Assembly: GCA_009859145.1 (NCBI GenBank)
Contig: VRVR01000022.1
Coordinates: forward strand, 274,857-338,856
Source: Andalucia godoyi
Lineage: Eukaryota > Discoba > Jakobea > Jakobida > Andaluciidae
Reading direction: 5' to 3'
Length of the DNA stretch: 64,000 nt
The notes beneath the pieces were generated by a model, which had not been told where the DNA came from, searched no databases, and saw nothing but the letters and a program-made list of their open reading frames with translations. How positions within the stretch are numbered: the stretch's first letter is position 1; the number at the start of each line of letters is the position of its first letter. The position numbers and the translations under genes were made by a program. Shown here in pieces: positions 46,003 to 55,225 of this stretch.

Positions 46003-48741
46003 ATGCCTGCGTGTAGTATTAAGGTGTGCATCCGCTTTCGTCCTTTTAACCGCCGTGAGTTGGCGCTTGGGGAGTCGAAGGGCAAGTTTCAGATCCAGGA
46101 TGGGGTGAATCTGGAGTGTCTTGGAAACACACTGCAGCATCACCAGTTTGCATTTGATCGGATTTTTGGGATGAACACAAACCAACCAGAGGTTTTTGAG
46201 TATGTCGGAAGACCTTGCATTGAGGATGTGATGCAGGGTTTCAATGGAACGATTTTCGCGTACGGCCAGACCGGTGCGGGAAAGTCGTTTTCGATGATGG
46301 GCGATTTGCACCAGGAGGAAATCAAGGGCATTATTCCACGAGGCGCAAACCTGATTTTTAGAACTATCGACAAGGACACGTCAAGCACGGAATACTCAGT
46401 GAAATGCTCTTACCTGGAAATCTACAACGAAACCATTCAGGATCTGCTCGATCCAACGGGGCTGAAGAAGAATCTCAAGATCCACGAGTCGCCTCAGAAG
46501 GGAATTTACATCCAGGATCTCACAGAAGAATATGTGAACAACGAGGAGGATATTTACACCCTGCTGGACATCGGCGCGTCGAATCGAGCTGTTGCGTCGA
46601 CAAACATGAATTTGGAGTCGTCTCGATCGCACACCGTGTTCATCATCGAAGTGCACCAAAAGACAGGAGATGGGTCCACAAAGTCCGGTCGGCTGAATCT
46701 GGTCGATCTTGCTGGCTCGGAAAAAGTTGGAAAGACGGGAGCGACTGGACAGACTCTGGAAGAAGCAAAAGGGATCAACAAGTCGTTGTCTGCGCTCGGT
46801 CTCTGCATCAATGCCCTGGTGGAGGGCAGAAAACATGTTCCATACCGCGATTCAAAGCTTACGAGAATTTTGCAAGATTCGCTGGGCGGAAACACAAAGA
46901 CAACGCTGCTCTGTGCGTGCTCGCCCCACGACGACAACTTTGAAGAAACCATTTCGACGCTCAAGTTTGGCGCTCGTGCCAAGACAATCAAGACGAACGT
47001 CAAGGCCAACACACAAAAGAGTGCGGCGGAGCTCATGCGTATTATTGAAAAGCTCAAGCAGGAGCTTGCCGCTCTCAAAGCCTATTGCGCCGAGTTGGAG
47101 AAGCAGCTACCGTCCGCCAAGGTCGCTGAAATCCGAGAGAAAGTGGCATCCATTGTCGGTACGGCTTCCGATGCCACGGATGGCTCCGGTGCGCCTGCAC
47201 TCGGTGACGATGAGAGCAATGCAGATGACGAGAATGTTGTGAATAATCCGTCGCTTGTTACCCGGGCACTGGAGTCTGATCCCGTGGCATCTGCAGAGAT
47301 GGCTGCGGAACTTGATCGAGTTCGCGAGGAGTCGCGGACTCGGGTTGCAAATTTGGAATCCGACCTGTTGGAAGCTACCCAACGGGAAGAGGAGCTGCGG
47401 GCTCGGATCAAGACCCTTGAGACCACCTCTGCGAATGTCGATTCACTGCTCGCCGCAAAGGATGCAGATCACTCGCGACAGTCCGCTGTGTGGAACGATG
47501 AGAAAAACAAGCTCATTTTCGAGCGGGAGCAGGTTGAGCTCGATCTGGAACACATTATCGCGGAATTGGAAGATGCAAAGATTGCCCGTGAGAAGATGCA
47601 AAAGGAACTCGCAATGACCAGAACGTCTTTCAATGAATACAAGTTGCAAACGGGGGACATGGAAAAGCTGCAAGCGGAGCAGGAAATTCTGTTTGAGGAA
47701 CTAGCTGCTGCTGAAGAAAAATTTGCGATCACGCAGGAGAAGTGTGACATGTATCGCCAGCAGGCGGACGTCAATTCGAGAAAGGCAGAGGACACGCTGA
47801 AATCCCTCAAGGATGTGGAGAAGGAGCGCGACGAGCTGTACGATTATATTCAATCACTGGAGAGAGATCTGGAAGAGGCGACCCGCAAACGCATTGAAGA
47901 GGAGGGCAAGGTCAAGCAGCTTGAACAGACACTCGCGGATAGCCGCGTGCAGTCCGGGGAGGCCAAGGCTTCTGCCCAAGCGAATGCCGCCCAGCAGTTG
48001 ATTGTCGCGCAAACACAAATGGAGGTTCTGGCGTCGGAGAAGAGGTCTCTCGAATCGCGTCTCGAAATGGAGTCGCTTCGGGTTTCCGTGTTGACGGAGA
48101 AGAACGAGACGTTGTCCAAGGAATCCAGTGATTTGCAATCGCAGGTTGTTGCGTTGCAGGAGAAATCCATTGCTGCCGAGAAGCGTGCTGCAGAAGCTCA
48201 TCATGCGGCTGCTGACGCAGTTTCGTCCAAAGAGGCGGAGTCGCTGCGTGCGCGAGTAGGTGTACTGGAGAAGGAGAAGATCCAGTTGGAATCTGCAAAG
48301 GATGTTGCGGAGTTTGAAGCCGCAGAGGCGGCCAAGAAATCGTCCCAGATGCAGTTCAAAGTCAACTCGTTGCAAACGCGTTGTGATGCCCTGGAAGAGG
48401 AGGTCAAGAGACTTCGAGGTCGGATGCAAGAAATTGAGGTCAAGGCTGATGCAGAAGAGAAGAGCAAAGTTGAGCTCCAGCAGAAGCTCGACGAATCGGA
48501 TAAGCAGGTGCAGCAGCTCAAGTTGCTGAACGAGAATAACATTCGTCGTGCAAAAGTCTGGAAGCCAATCACCAAGTCAGGATCTTCAGTCATTGATGCG
48601 TTTTCACAAAAAGAGGAATTCGGCATGCACAAACTTCGATCGACGGGATCCAAGTTGTTGGAGGAAGCGCGAGAGCAAGCACGAGCTGCCGATTCTCCAA
48701 AGGCGTCTCCGTCGCCGCATTCTGCGTTTTCATCCAAATGA
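46003..48741 (+). CDS. Kinesin-1 heavy chain-like motor, 912 aa
   Basis: The ATG at 46003 gives MPACSIKVCIRFRPFNRREL. The motor domain is residues about 4-335: P-loop GQTGAGKS (88-95), switch I NLESSRSH (203-210), switch II DLAGSE (235-240), neck-proximal LKFGARAKTIKTNVKANTQK. The pattern SRSHTVFIIEVHQKT, VPYRDSKLTRILQDSLGGNT and GARAKTIKTNV with an N-terminal motor matches kinesin-1 (KIF5/fungal Kin1). Residues about 345-840 are coiled coil, as in a dimeric transport motor. The tail includes RRAKVWKPITKSGSS, so an AKxxKP-like sequence stands where the IAK autoinhibition motif would be, in poor form. Plus-end-directed transport is inferred. Fungal-type kinesin-1, which has no light chains, is the closest size class (about 930 aa). 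Confidence 0.9.
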   Translation: MPACSIKVCIRFRPFNRRELALGESKGKFQIQDGVNLECLGNTLQHHQFAFDRIFGMNTNQPEVFEYVGRPCIEDVMQGFNGTIFAYGQTGAGKSFSMMGDLHQEEIKGIIPRGANLIFRTIDKDTSSTEYSVKCSYLEIYNETIQDLLDPTGLKKNLKIHESPQKGIYIQDLTEEYVNNEEDIYTLLDIGASNRAVASTNMNLESSRSHTVFIIEVHQKTGDGSTKSGRLNLVDLAGSEKVGKTGATGQTLEEAKGINKSLSALGLCINALVEGRKHVPYRDSKLTRILQDSLGGNTKTTLLCACSPHDDNFEETISTLKFGARAKTIKTNVKANTQKSAAELMRIIEKLKQELAALKAYCAELEKQLPSAKVAEIREKVASIVGTASDATDGSGAPALGDDESNADDENVVNNPSLVTRALESDPVASAEMAAELDRVREESRTRVANLESDLLEATQREEELRARIKTLETTSANVDSLLAAKDADHSRQSAVWNDEKNKLIFEREQVELDLEHIIAELEDAKIAREKMQKELAMTRTSFNEYKLQTGDMEKLQAEQEILFEELAAAEEKFAITQEKCDMYRQQADVNSRKAEDTLKSLKDVEKERDELYDYIQSLERDLEEATRKRIEEEGKVKQLEQTLADSRVQSGEAKASAQANAAQQLIVAQTQMEVLASEKRSLESRLEMESLRVSVLTEKNETLSKESSDLQSQVVALQEKSIAAEKRAAEAHHAAADAVSSKEAESLRARVGVLEKEKIQLESAKDVAEFEAAEAAKKSSQMQFKVNSLQTRCDALEEEVKRLRGRMQEIEVKADAEEKSKVELQQKLDESDKQVQQLKLLNENNIRRAKVWKPITKSGSSVIDAFSQKEEFGMHKLRSTGSKLLEEAREQARAADSPKASPSPHSAFSSK

Positions 48742-48966
48742 AGATGAGGACGCCACAACGATTGTTTATCACTCTTTTTTTTATTATTTTATTTTTTTAA
48801 TTCATTGTTTGTTAATTTGACCATGGAATCATATATTTTGTACACCATTGTTTGTTCCTTAGTGTGCTTGTTTGGGACGTCTAAATAAAGGCGCGGAATC
48901 CAAGGGATTTACGAGGTTGTGCAACACCATACAATTCGTCTGATCGTTTGGGCGCCATCCTTTGGA

Positions 48967-49758
48967 TTACTTTTTCTGTGAAATTCTATTGATGGTCGCT
49001 TGCAATCGCTCTGCATACTCCTGAGACGCGTACGAAGTTGCCTGACACACGGCTTCTCGCTCGAGAGCCTGCTCAAGGCCATCGCCGTCAACCTGCATGC
49101 GAAGCGTTTGAGTGACCATACCGACAGAATCCGGCCCTCCCTTTGCAATCTGTTCGCCCATTGCTTGTGCTTCTCTCACAACGTTCTGACTGCCCTCCAC
49201 AACCTTGAGAGCCAGTCCGTAGTCCAGCGCTTCTTGGCCAGAGATGACGGCGCCCGTTTGCAGCAGGTACATTGCAACGTCTCGGCGAACCACCCGCGGC
49301 AAAATATGCGTTGCGCCCATTCCCGCATGAAGACCAAGTGACGTGAATGTCAGCCCGAGTCTGGTATTCTTCTCTACAATCCGAATGTCTGCCGCGCAAG
49401 CCAAGCACAAGCCCGCACCGATGGCAACTCCGTTCACTGCCGCGATCAGCGGAACCCGAAGGCTGCGCATGCTCAGAAACTGGCCGTAAAAGCTTCTCAT
49501 CGTCTTCACGTTTTCCTGGAACGGAGTCCGAATGCGCTCCTTCAAAAAGTCCATGTCCCCTCCCGATGAAAAAGCTGGATCTTCTCCCGTAAGAACCACT
49601 GCGCGGACAGCCTCGTCATGCAACCTTCCAGAATGACTGATCGACGCCACAATCGACGCAAACTGCTTTCCCATCGCATCCGTAAGACAGTTCAGCTTTC
49701 CTGGATTCGAAAGAGTCAACGTAACGACGCCATTCTTGATGGCTGCACGAACTGACAT
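48967..49758 (-). CDS. Enoyl-CoA hydratase/isomerase (crotonase) family protein, 263 aa
   Basis: Whole-length crotonase fold. The oxyanion-hole motifs are visible: AFSSGGDMDFL (first loop) and VNGVAIGAGLCLACAADIRI (second loop, GAG), followed by NTRLGLTFTSLGLHAGMGAT, where bacterial-type 2-enoyl-CoA hydratases have Glu. The usual catalytic Glu pair (positions of E144/E164 in rat ECH) is not obvious: LGLHAGMG has His/Ala where hydratases have P/E. Isomerase or another acyl-CoA activity is therefore as likely as hydratase. No clear targeting signal is present. It has no C-terminal SKL signal (ends SQKK), so a cytosolic or mitochondrial place cannot be decided. Start MSVRAAIKNGVVTLTLSNPG is standard. 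Confidence 0.88.
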   Translation of the reverse strand: MSVRAAIKNGVVTLTLSNPGKLNCLTDAMGKQFASIVASISHSGRLHDEAVRAVVLTGEDPAFSSGGDMDFLKERIRTPFQENVKTMRSFYGQFLSMRSLRVPLIAAVNGVAIGAGLCLACAADIRIVEKNTRLGLTFTSLGLHAGMGATHILPRVVRRDVAMYLLQTGAVISGQEALDYGLALKVVEGSQNVVREAQAMGEQIAKGGPDSVGMVTQTLRMQVDGDGLEQALEREAVCQATSYASQEYAERLQATINRISQKK

Positions 49759-50170
49759 GGTTGCGTGAGAGAGGGATAGAGAGAATTAAAGCAATTCTCG
49801 GACTGCGTTCGCAAAACCCAAAGTCACGCTGTTCTCATCGGTGATCACAAAATGCGTTGGGAAAATACAGTGCTGCATCCTTTGCAAAAATGGTAGCGGC
49901 CTCAATCCAGATTCTCTCCAAAAAAAAAAAAAAAAGCGCATGCATGCACTTGAGTGCCGTTGTCCGTTGACACTTGACACACATTGGAAAAAGCATGCTT
50001 TCTCGTTTGTTTCGTGCTTCTTCTTTCTCCATCTTGGTTTTCCCATTTCTGAATTTGGCCCAAGGGTGCTTTTCAAGAGTCGATTGAACCCGTTCATCCG
50101 CTGGAAATCTTTAAAAAAAAACCGCTCACCAACAATCGCAGAGGCAGCAGAAATTAAAGAGGAGGAAAAA
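49759..50170. promoter_or_regulatory. Divergent intergenic region, crotonase / coiled-coil protein
   Basis: About 410 bp between two starts, with an A run at 49918-49934. The plus-strand frame stays open upstream of 50171, but its sequence is unlike the protein downstream. No named element seen. Confidence 0.3.
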
Positions 50171-50755
50171 ATGTCGATGCAATTCCACAAGCCCAATTCG
50201 TCGTTATCTTCTTCTTCAGAGCAGCCGCCTGCAAATGGCGCTCGGGGCGGGACTGGGACTGGGACTGGAGCGCCAACTGAGTCGAAGAAGGAGCGTGCTG
50301 TGAGTCCTGCAGCACCGCAAGTGCGTCCCGAAGCGATCTCTCTTCAGATTCGAGAGCTTGATACGCGCATGACTGGTTTCCGCGAAGAGAAGCACAAACG
50401 GCAGTTGCAAATCGACGCAGATCGGAAAGAACTCGAATATGTGCATTCGGAAATCTCTCGCATTCAAAAGATGAAGGAACAGACGGCGTCGCGACATACA
50501 GTGCACGCTGCAAACATGGGTTCCATGGAACATGCAGTTGGAGTAGGAAAGAAGGAAATTGTGTCAGTCAATCGCAGTGCGACAGAATTGCTGCAGCGCG
50601 CCCATCAGCAGATGCGGATAATCCAACAAAAGAACGACCGCGATCTGGCGTCGGAGCGACCTACGAAGCGCATCTCGACGGAGACGATGCAGCTCCTTGC
50701 GCGTGAAAGCGCCTCGAGCCCAGTCAAGTCGGGAAACCGGCGCTCAGCGTCGTGA
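50171..50755 (+). CDS. Small coiled-coil protein of unknown function, 194 aa
   Basis: The ATG at 50171 follows an A-rich leader (GGAGGAAAAA). The N-terminal 60 residues are Ser/Gly/Thr-rich and likely disordered. Residues about 65-160 are a charged helix with coiled-coil pattern (LDTRMTGFREEKHKRQLQID, KELEYVHSEISRIQKMKEQT, ATELLQRAHQQMRIIQQKND). The end is basic and Ser-rich. No family recognised; the layout is like small BLOC/centrosomal adaptor subunits, but that is not evidence. The frame is open upstream to 49841. Confidence 0.55.
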   Translation: MSMQFHKPNSSLSSSSEQPPANGARGGTGTGTGAPTESKKERAVSPAAPQVRPEAISLQIRELDTRMTGFREEKHKRQLQIDADRKELEYVHSEISRIQKMKEQTASRHTVHAANMGSMEHAVGVGKKEIVSVNRSATELLQRAHQQMRIIQQKNDRDLASERPTKRISTETMQLLARESASSPVKSGNRRSAS

Positions 50756-50961
50756 GAACGGTGGGCATGGGATACCTGTACATATTCTTTCCTCTGTGGA
50801 CATGTTTGTTCTGCTGCAGCAACAACGAGGGAACGTGAAAAGCTATACGCGCATGAATTTTTTTCTGTCTTCCTCATTTAAAAAAATCAAGATCAATCTT
50901 GCTTGAACACTTTGCACAAGGAAAAAAAAAACAGAAAAGAAAAGAAAAAACAAAAACGAGT

Positions 50962-51591
50962 TTACTTGAGGATTGTTCGTTCGAACTGTTCTTTGGCCTG
51001 TTTGAAAAAGGAAGCAAAGGACTGTTCCATGGAAGACGATGAGGACGAGGACGAGGACGAGGACGAGGAGGATGAAGAGCCAAAGCTCTCTTGCTCGGCA
51101 CCTTGCAGGATGACTCGGTTGGTGACTGTCGCAGCGTCGATTTCCATCAGCACGCCGTCGTCGACAACCTCGTCGACCGAAACGACGAGTGCATCGTAGT
51201 GTTCAAGCAGCATTCGCTTGTCAAACTGGTCCTGGAAAAGCGTTCGAAGGGCATCAAAGAGCGATCCAAGAGCGGCAGCAAGCAATGCTTCGTTCTCCCA
51301 TCGCGACCCAATCACATAGAAAAACACGTCGCTTTCAAAGCGATAGACGACAGTCGCTGCGTACTCCTCAAGAAGCGCAATGTCAAATTCATGAGTGGCA
51401 ATCGTCGACTTTGACGTCTTTGTGAACAGCAGGCGCTCAAACTCAGACTGTTCGGCCGCGGAAAACGGATTCTTCGTCACCAATTGCGGAATCCCAGTAG
51501 CCATGTTATAGCCCCAGTAGTGCTTTGAGAGAATCTTGTTTCCTTCATTGTCAAGAATGACAATGCCACGAATCAATCGAACATCATCCAT
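50962..51591 (-). CDS. COPZ1: Coatomer subunit zeta, 209 aa
   Basis: The ATG at 51591 gives MDDVRLIRGIVILDNEGNKI and fits the longin fold of zeta-COP: then ILSKHYWGYNM, EFERLLFTKTSKSTI, ATVVYRFESDVFFYVIGSRW, ENEALLAAALGSLFDALRTL and VVSVDEVVDDGVLMEIDAATV. Zeta-COP pairs with gamma-COP in the COPI F-subcomplex and takes part in retrograde Golgi-ER transport. The C-terminal part carries a Ser-rich run of about 15 (SSSSSSSSSSSSSS, from GAG/GAC repeats at 51038-51075) before a final helix (EQSFASFFKQAKEQFERTIL). Length is slightly above the usual 177-210. Confidence 0.94.
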   Translation of the reverse strand: MDDVRLIRGIVILDNEGNKILSKHYWGYNMATGIPQLVTKNPFSAAEQSEFERLLFTKTSKSTIATHEFDIALLEEYAATVVYRFESDVFFYVIGSRWENEALLAAALGSLFDALRTLFQDQFDKRMLLEHYDALVVSVDEVVDDGVLMEIDAATVTNRVILQGAEQESFGSSSSSSSSSSSSSSSSMEQSFASFFKQAKEQFERTILK

Positions 51592-52007
51592 CTCTAAAAT
51601 GAAGGGTTCAAAAAACAGAAAACAAACAAACAACAACGACCCCGACCTACCCTCGATCTCTCCTCTCTTTCTGTTGGTTGGTTGGTGCTGTCGGCCCTCT
51701 TGGGTGGTTCGCGTGAACTGAGTGCTCTGGGTGAACTGAATGAGCTGAAATGACCGGAATCACGAAAATGAAAACTCGCTGCTACGAGATCAAGCTGTCT
51801 TCCAAATGGTCTTAATAGGAGTGGGGAAAGCGGTGTGCTTTGGGGGCTTTCTTTGCCGGATGAAAAATCGACACGCGTCGACAATGATGGTGGGGGGAAG
51901 CCCCAGCCAGCAGAAAAGGAACCGCGGCACTCGTTCAAGAAGCCTGGTTGACTGGGTTTGTGTGTGGGTTTGAGTTTGGGTTTGGAGTTTGTGTGCATGT
52001 CTTTACA
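51592..52007. promoter_or_regulatory. Divergent intergenic region, coatomer zeta / FAHD1-like
   Basis: About 415 bp between the two starts; no regulatory motif recognised. A TTTGGGTTTGGAGTTTG-type G/T tract at about 51970-51990 precedes the FAHD1-like ATG. Confidence 0.35.
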
Positions 52008-52691
52008 ATGTCATCGCGGGTTGTGAATTTCGTGCGTGAAGGGAAAAAGATTCTGGGGGTGTTGCGCAACTATCGCGCACATGCAACGGAGCTGGGAAAT
52101 CCAGTTCCCAAAGAACCGATCTTCTTTCTGAAGCCGACGACGGCTTATCTCTCCGAGTCCAGCGATGCCAAGATTGTGATTCCTAAAGGTGCGGAAGTTC
52201 ATCACGAAGTTGAATTGGCGGTTGTGATTGGAAAGAATGGAAGGAACATTGCGGTGTCAGATGCGCTTTCTCATGTCGGAGGTTATGCCCTTGCATTGGA
52301 TATGACGGCTCGCAACTATCAGCAACAAGCAAAGGAGGCTGGGCTGCCATGGTTCAAAGGAAAGTGCTGGGATACGTTTGCTCCCATTTCCGAGCTGATT
52401 TCCAAGGATGCTGTGGAACCGTCTTTGCAGTCAGGTAAGTTGAACCTTGTGTTGACTGTGGACGGTGTCCAGAAACAGAATGCAACGACGTCTTCCATGA
52501 TCTTTGACGTGGCCACGATTATTGCTGCTGCTTCACGAGTCGTAACGCTCGAAGAAGGCGATGTGATCCTCACGGGGACACCGGAAGGAGTGGGTCCTGT
52601 CTCGCATGGAAATATAATCACTGCACGAATGATCGATCAGTCCGGAAAGACAATTTCGCAAATTAAATTCCCTGTCGTTGCAGAGCAGTAG
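52008..52691 (+). CDS. FAHD1: Fumarylacetoacetate hydrolase-domain protein, FAHD1-like acylpyruvase, 227 aa
   Basis: The ATG at 52008 gives MSSRVVNFVREGKKILGVLR. The whole frame matches FAHD1: NYRAHATELGNPVPKEPIFF, KPTTAYLSESSDAKIVIPKG, EVHHEVELAVVIGKNGRNIA, GYALALDMTARNYQQQAKEA and LEEGDVILTGTPEGVGPVSH. Metal-binding carboxylates are expected at the two Glu residues of HHEVEL and the Asp of ALDMTAR, all present. FAHD1 cleaves acylpyruvates and decarboxylates oxaloacetate, in mitochondria in animals. No presequence was identified; a short hydrophobic upstream extension (from 51948) is possible but improbable. Length equals the animal protein. Confidence 0.94.
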   Translation: MSSRVVNFVREGKKILGVLRNYRAHATELGNPVPKEPIFFLKPTTAYLSESSDAKIVIPKGAEVHHEVELAVVIGKNGRNIAVSDALSHVGGYALALDMTARNYQQQAKEAGLPWFKGKCWDTFAPISELISKDAVEPSLQSGKLNLVLTVDGVQKQNATTSSMIFDVATIIAAASRVVTLEEGDVILTGTPEGVGPVSHGNIITARMIDQSGKTISQIKFPVVAEQ

Positions 52692-52908
52692 TGTGCTCTC
52701 CACCGCAGAAAGGGTTAATCGTGTTTTTTTTTTTTTTTTTTTTGGTTTGCTTCTATACGGATATTGTTGTTGGTTTGCTGGCTGTTGTCTGGACTGTGCT
52801 CATTCTTGTTACCATTTCTTCCATGTCAAAGATACGCTAAGACCAAAAATGAGAACTCGAATCAGATCGTTTTTAATACAAGTTTTTAATGTTTAAAAGA
52901 AAGTGTTT

Positions 52909-53880
52909 TCATTGACCCATTGCGAGAAAGTCTTTAGATGTGAGTGGCGAGTCTTCGGATAATCTCAAGTCACCGCCCGCCTGCGAGTAGGACGATTTGA
53001 AATAGAACTCATCGTCGAGAGAAGACTGCGTATACTGTCTCTTGTCCATGTTCTTGGTGAGCGGCGAAGGCTGCAGCTCTGTTCCAGTGCTGCTGGGCTT
53101 TCTTTCCGCAGAAGACATCTGCTGATTCATCTTGCGGAGCATGATGGAGAAGGCCGGACTGAGTACAGATCCTCTGCCGTCGTCGGCTGCCTTGATGGGA
53201 GATACCGCCAGTCGATCTAACCCCGATTCATTGGGATCGCTGCGCGACACGGTTCCATCATCTGCGAACACCAGGATTTTCGGTTTCACTTTGACGTCGG
53301 TGTACGCTTGTCTGGGAGCAGAGTACTTGAGACCGGCAACCATTTCTTGTTTTCTCCGGATATCCTCTTCGACAAGCTGAATATCCTGCTTCAGCAGGAG
53401 CAGCTGCCCTGTTCGGGAAGCACTGTCCTTGTTCTTCTTGTCAGGGGTCGCAGCCAACATCAACAGTTTCTTTTGCAGAACATGTACAACCCTTTCCAAG
53501 ATTGCGATTCTGCGATTCAGCAAGACAACATCCTGTTCCTCCGGTCCCTGCCGCATGTACGGTGTAATTGTGTGCGGAGCTTGTCGAGTCGCTTGCTGCG
53601 GACTTGCAGGTGGCGCTGGTGTCTTGGAGGCCGGCACTGCAGCTTCCGATGCAGATGCGGGAATTGGAGAATCCGGCAAAAGCTGGTTATACAGTAACTT
53701 TTCCGTGTGAACTGTGCTGCTCAGTAGCTCTTGGAGGTCATATGCGCCCTGCTGCCAAATCGGTATTCCCCCAATTGAGTTCGGATCCAGACGAAGATGC
53801 TGCCGCAGGGCATACGATACGTCTCCTATTCTCTCGAGTTCTGTATCAAGAGCGATGATTGTATCCGCATTGACGTCCAT
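52909..53880 (-). CDS. Orphan coiled-coil protein, 323 aa
   Basis: The ATG at 53880 is followed by a helix (DTIIALDTELERIGDVSYAL, RQHLRLDP), a Pro/Ala-rich linker (about 75-110), and a coiled-coil helix pair at about 118-195 (LNRRIAILERVVHVLQKKLL, KQDIQLVEEDIRRKQEMVAG). The C-terminal third is Ser/Thr/Asp-rich. The helical layout resembles small nuclear-pore or centrosomal coiled-coil subunits without a decisive motif. Its 5' flank is the CAGAGAGACAGA tandem repeat. Function unknown. Confidence 0.6.
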   Translation of the reverse strand: MDVNADTIIALDTELERIGDVSYALRQHLRLDPNSIGGIPIWQQGAYDLQELLSSTVHTEKLLYNQLLPDSPIPASASEAAVPASKTPAPPASPQQATRQAPHTITPYMRQGPEEQDVVLLNRRIAILERVVHVLQKKLLMLAATPDKKNKDSASRTGQLLLLKQDIQLVEEDIRRKQEMVAGLKYSAPRQAYTDVKVKPKILVFADDGTVSRSDPNESGLDRLAVSPIKAADDGRGSVLSPAFSIMLRKMNQQMSSAERKPSSTGTELQPSPLTKNMDKRQYTQSSLDDEFYFKSSYSQAGGDLRLSEDSPLTSKDFLAMGQ

Positions 53881-53945
53881 TGACGGAACTATGATTTTGA
53901 CTGATTATCGTGTCAATAAGGAGGAACAGAACAAGAACAACAGAC

Positions 53946-54043
53946 TCACAGAGAGACAGACAGAGAGACAGACAGAGAGACAGACAGAGAGACAGACAGA
54001 GAGACAGACAGAGAGACAGACAGAGAGACAGACAGAGAAAGAC
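53946..54043. repeat. 12-bp tandem repeat of CAGAGAGACAGA type
   Basis: About eight near-perfect units of 12 bp, starting 65 bp upstream of the minus-strand ATG at 53880. Long Thr/Glu/Arg-Gln frames here come from the repeat. Confidence 0.88.
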
Positions 54044-54292
54044 AGCAGAATCGTCAGAATTTAGTTTGGCAGTGGCGCTCGCGGGCTCTTTTAACGGGTG
54101 GACGTGATTCATCAGTCGCTCAGCATCAACCGACCCCCTGCCTTTTTTCTTTTTCTTTTTCTTTTTCCGTTTCTTGGCAAAGCCCAGCGCAGAATACTGC
54201 AGATACAAAGGGCTGCTTGAATATCTCTCCCAGTGCGTCAGTCCTCGGTTACACGACAATCGGAGCCACCACAGAAGAAAAAGGCACAAAGG

Positions 54293-54466
54293 ATGGGGTA
54301 TGACCAAATGCTAACGCTCATGAAGAGCTTGAACGACAGAATTTCGCAACTCCACGGGACTCATCAGCGCCTGCTAGAGCACAACAGTCACGTTGCCCAA
54401 TCCTGCGCTTCCCAAGCCGACGTTTTGCGTACGGCAGTCTTCTTGTCGTCGCACTCGAATTCCTAA
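54293..54466 (+). CDS. Possible small helical protein, 57 aa
   Basis: ATG at 54293 (GGATGGGGTATGAC). The product is one amphipathic helix, MGYDQMLTLMKSLNDRISQL, then HQRLLEHNSHVAQSCASQAD. The frame is open upstream for 20 codons from a GTG (54233) with no ATG. Size and heptad pattern resemble small coiled-coil subunits of complexes such as DASH or BLOC-1, but there is no family evidence. It is short enough to be chance. Confidence 0.35.
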   Translation: MGYDQMLTLMKSLNDRISQLHGTHQRLLEHNSHVAQSCASQADVLRTAVFLSSHSNS

Positions 54467-54634
54467 GAAAATGGAATGGAGAACGAGGAGCGAGCGATCT
54501 TCTTGTAACAAATACTGTACATTCTGCACATTCTGTAAATTCAGAGACACGAAGAAGGGAAAAACAATCGAAGGGGAGGGGGAAAAAACTCATCACTTGC
54601 GAATAGTTCTACGTTTATTCGTGTTCCTTGTTGT

Positions 54635-55225
54635 TTAGAACTTGAACAAGTGCGGTGCGTCTCCCTTGGACAGCGAGAAGCGAGTCTTGAGGTAGGCGGC
54701 GAGCTGAGGAACGGCATTGATGGCGGCGTTGACTGCAGTGTCCACATCCTTCTGTGCGGAAACTTTGGCGGCCGGGAGAGTGTTCTGGACCTTGGCGTCC
54801 TGCTTTGCGAATCCTTCTGCAGACTTCTCAGTCTTGGATGCCTCCTTTGCGAAGAACTTGTCATCAATGTTGCTGACGTTGACCTTGGAAACATCAACCT
54901 TGGTCGAGGTGGCAATGACGTATGCCTGGTTGACACGGCGCATGGGAACTCCGTTCAGCTTGAATGGTCCAGTGACAAGAAGGAGACCCGAAGTGAGCTG
55001 CTTCAGGAAAACGACACGCTTGCCGCGGAAACGACCAGCGAGGAGGATCAAAACAGTTCCGGGAGTGATCGAGGAACGGAGCTTCGACACCTTGCGGTTG
55101 CCCTTGGAGGACGGAAGTCTTGACTTGACATCATCAGCGGGGTAGTATGAGAAAGTCTTGACGGCCTTGGTCTTCTTCTCTGCGACCTTGGTTGCGGGGG
55201 CGGTGGTCTTTGCAGCGATAGCCAT
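54635..55225 (-). CDS. RPL6: 60S ribosomal protein eL6, 196 aa
   Basis: The ATG at 55225 gives [20 protein letters not shown], the usual Lys/Ala-rich eukaryotic extension. Body motifs are clear: [80 protein letters not shown]. The eL6 protein sits on the solvent side of the large subunit. Length is in the usual range for fungi and protists. An in-frame upstream extension to 55291 ([20 protein letters not shown]) is hydrophobic and is probably a translated leader. Confidence 0.96.
   Translation of the reverse strand: MAIAAKTTAPATKVAEKKTKAVKTFSYYPADDVKSRLPSSKGNRKVSKLRSSITPGTVLILLAGRFRGKRVVFLKQLTSGLLLVTGPFKLNGVPMRRVNQAYVIATSTKVDVSKVNVSNIDDKFFAKEASKTEKSAEGFAKQDAKVQNTLPAAKVSAQKDVDTAVNAAINAVPQLAAYLKTRFSLSKGDAPHLFKF

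Noticed and set aside
45812-46108. Poly-Tyr frame across the TTA repeat
   Set aside because: Result of the TTA microsatellite and overlaps the true kinesin start in another frame.
53946-54043. CRISPR-like array
   Set aside because: Contiguous 12-bp tandem units with no spacers in a eukaryotic context; a minisatellite.
53846-54307. Repetitive Ser/Leu/Cys and Arg/Gln/Asp frames
   Set aside because: Products of the CAGAGAGACAGA tandem repeat.
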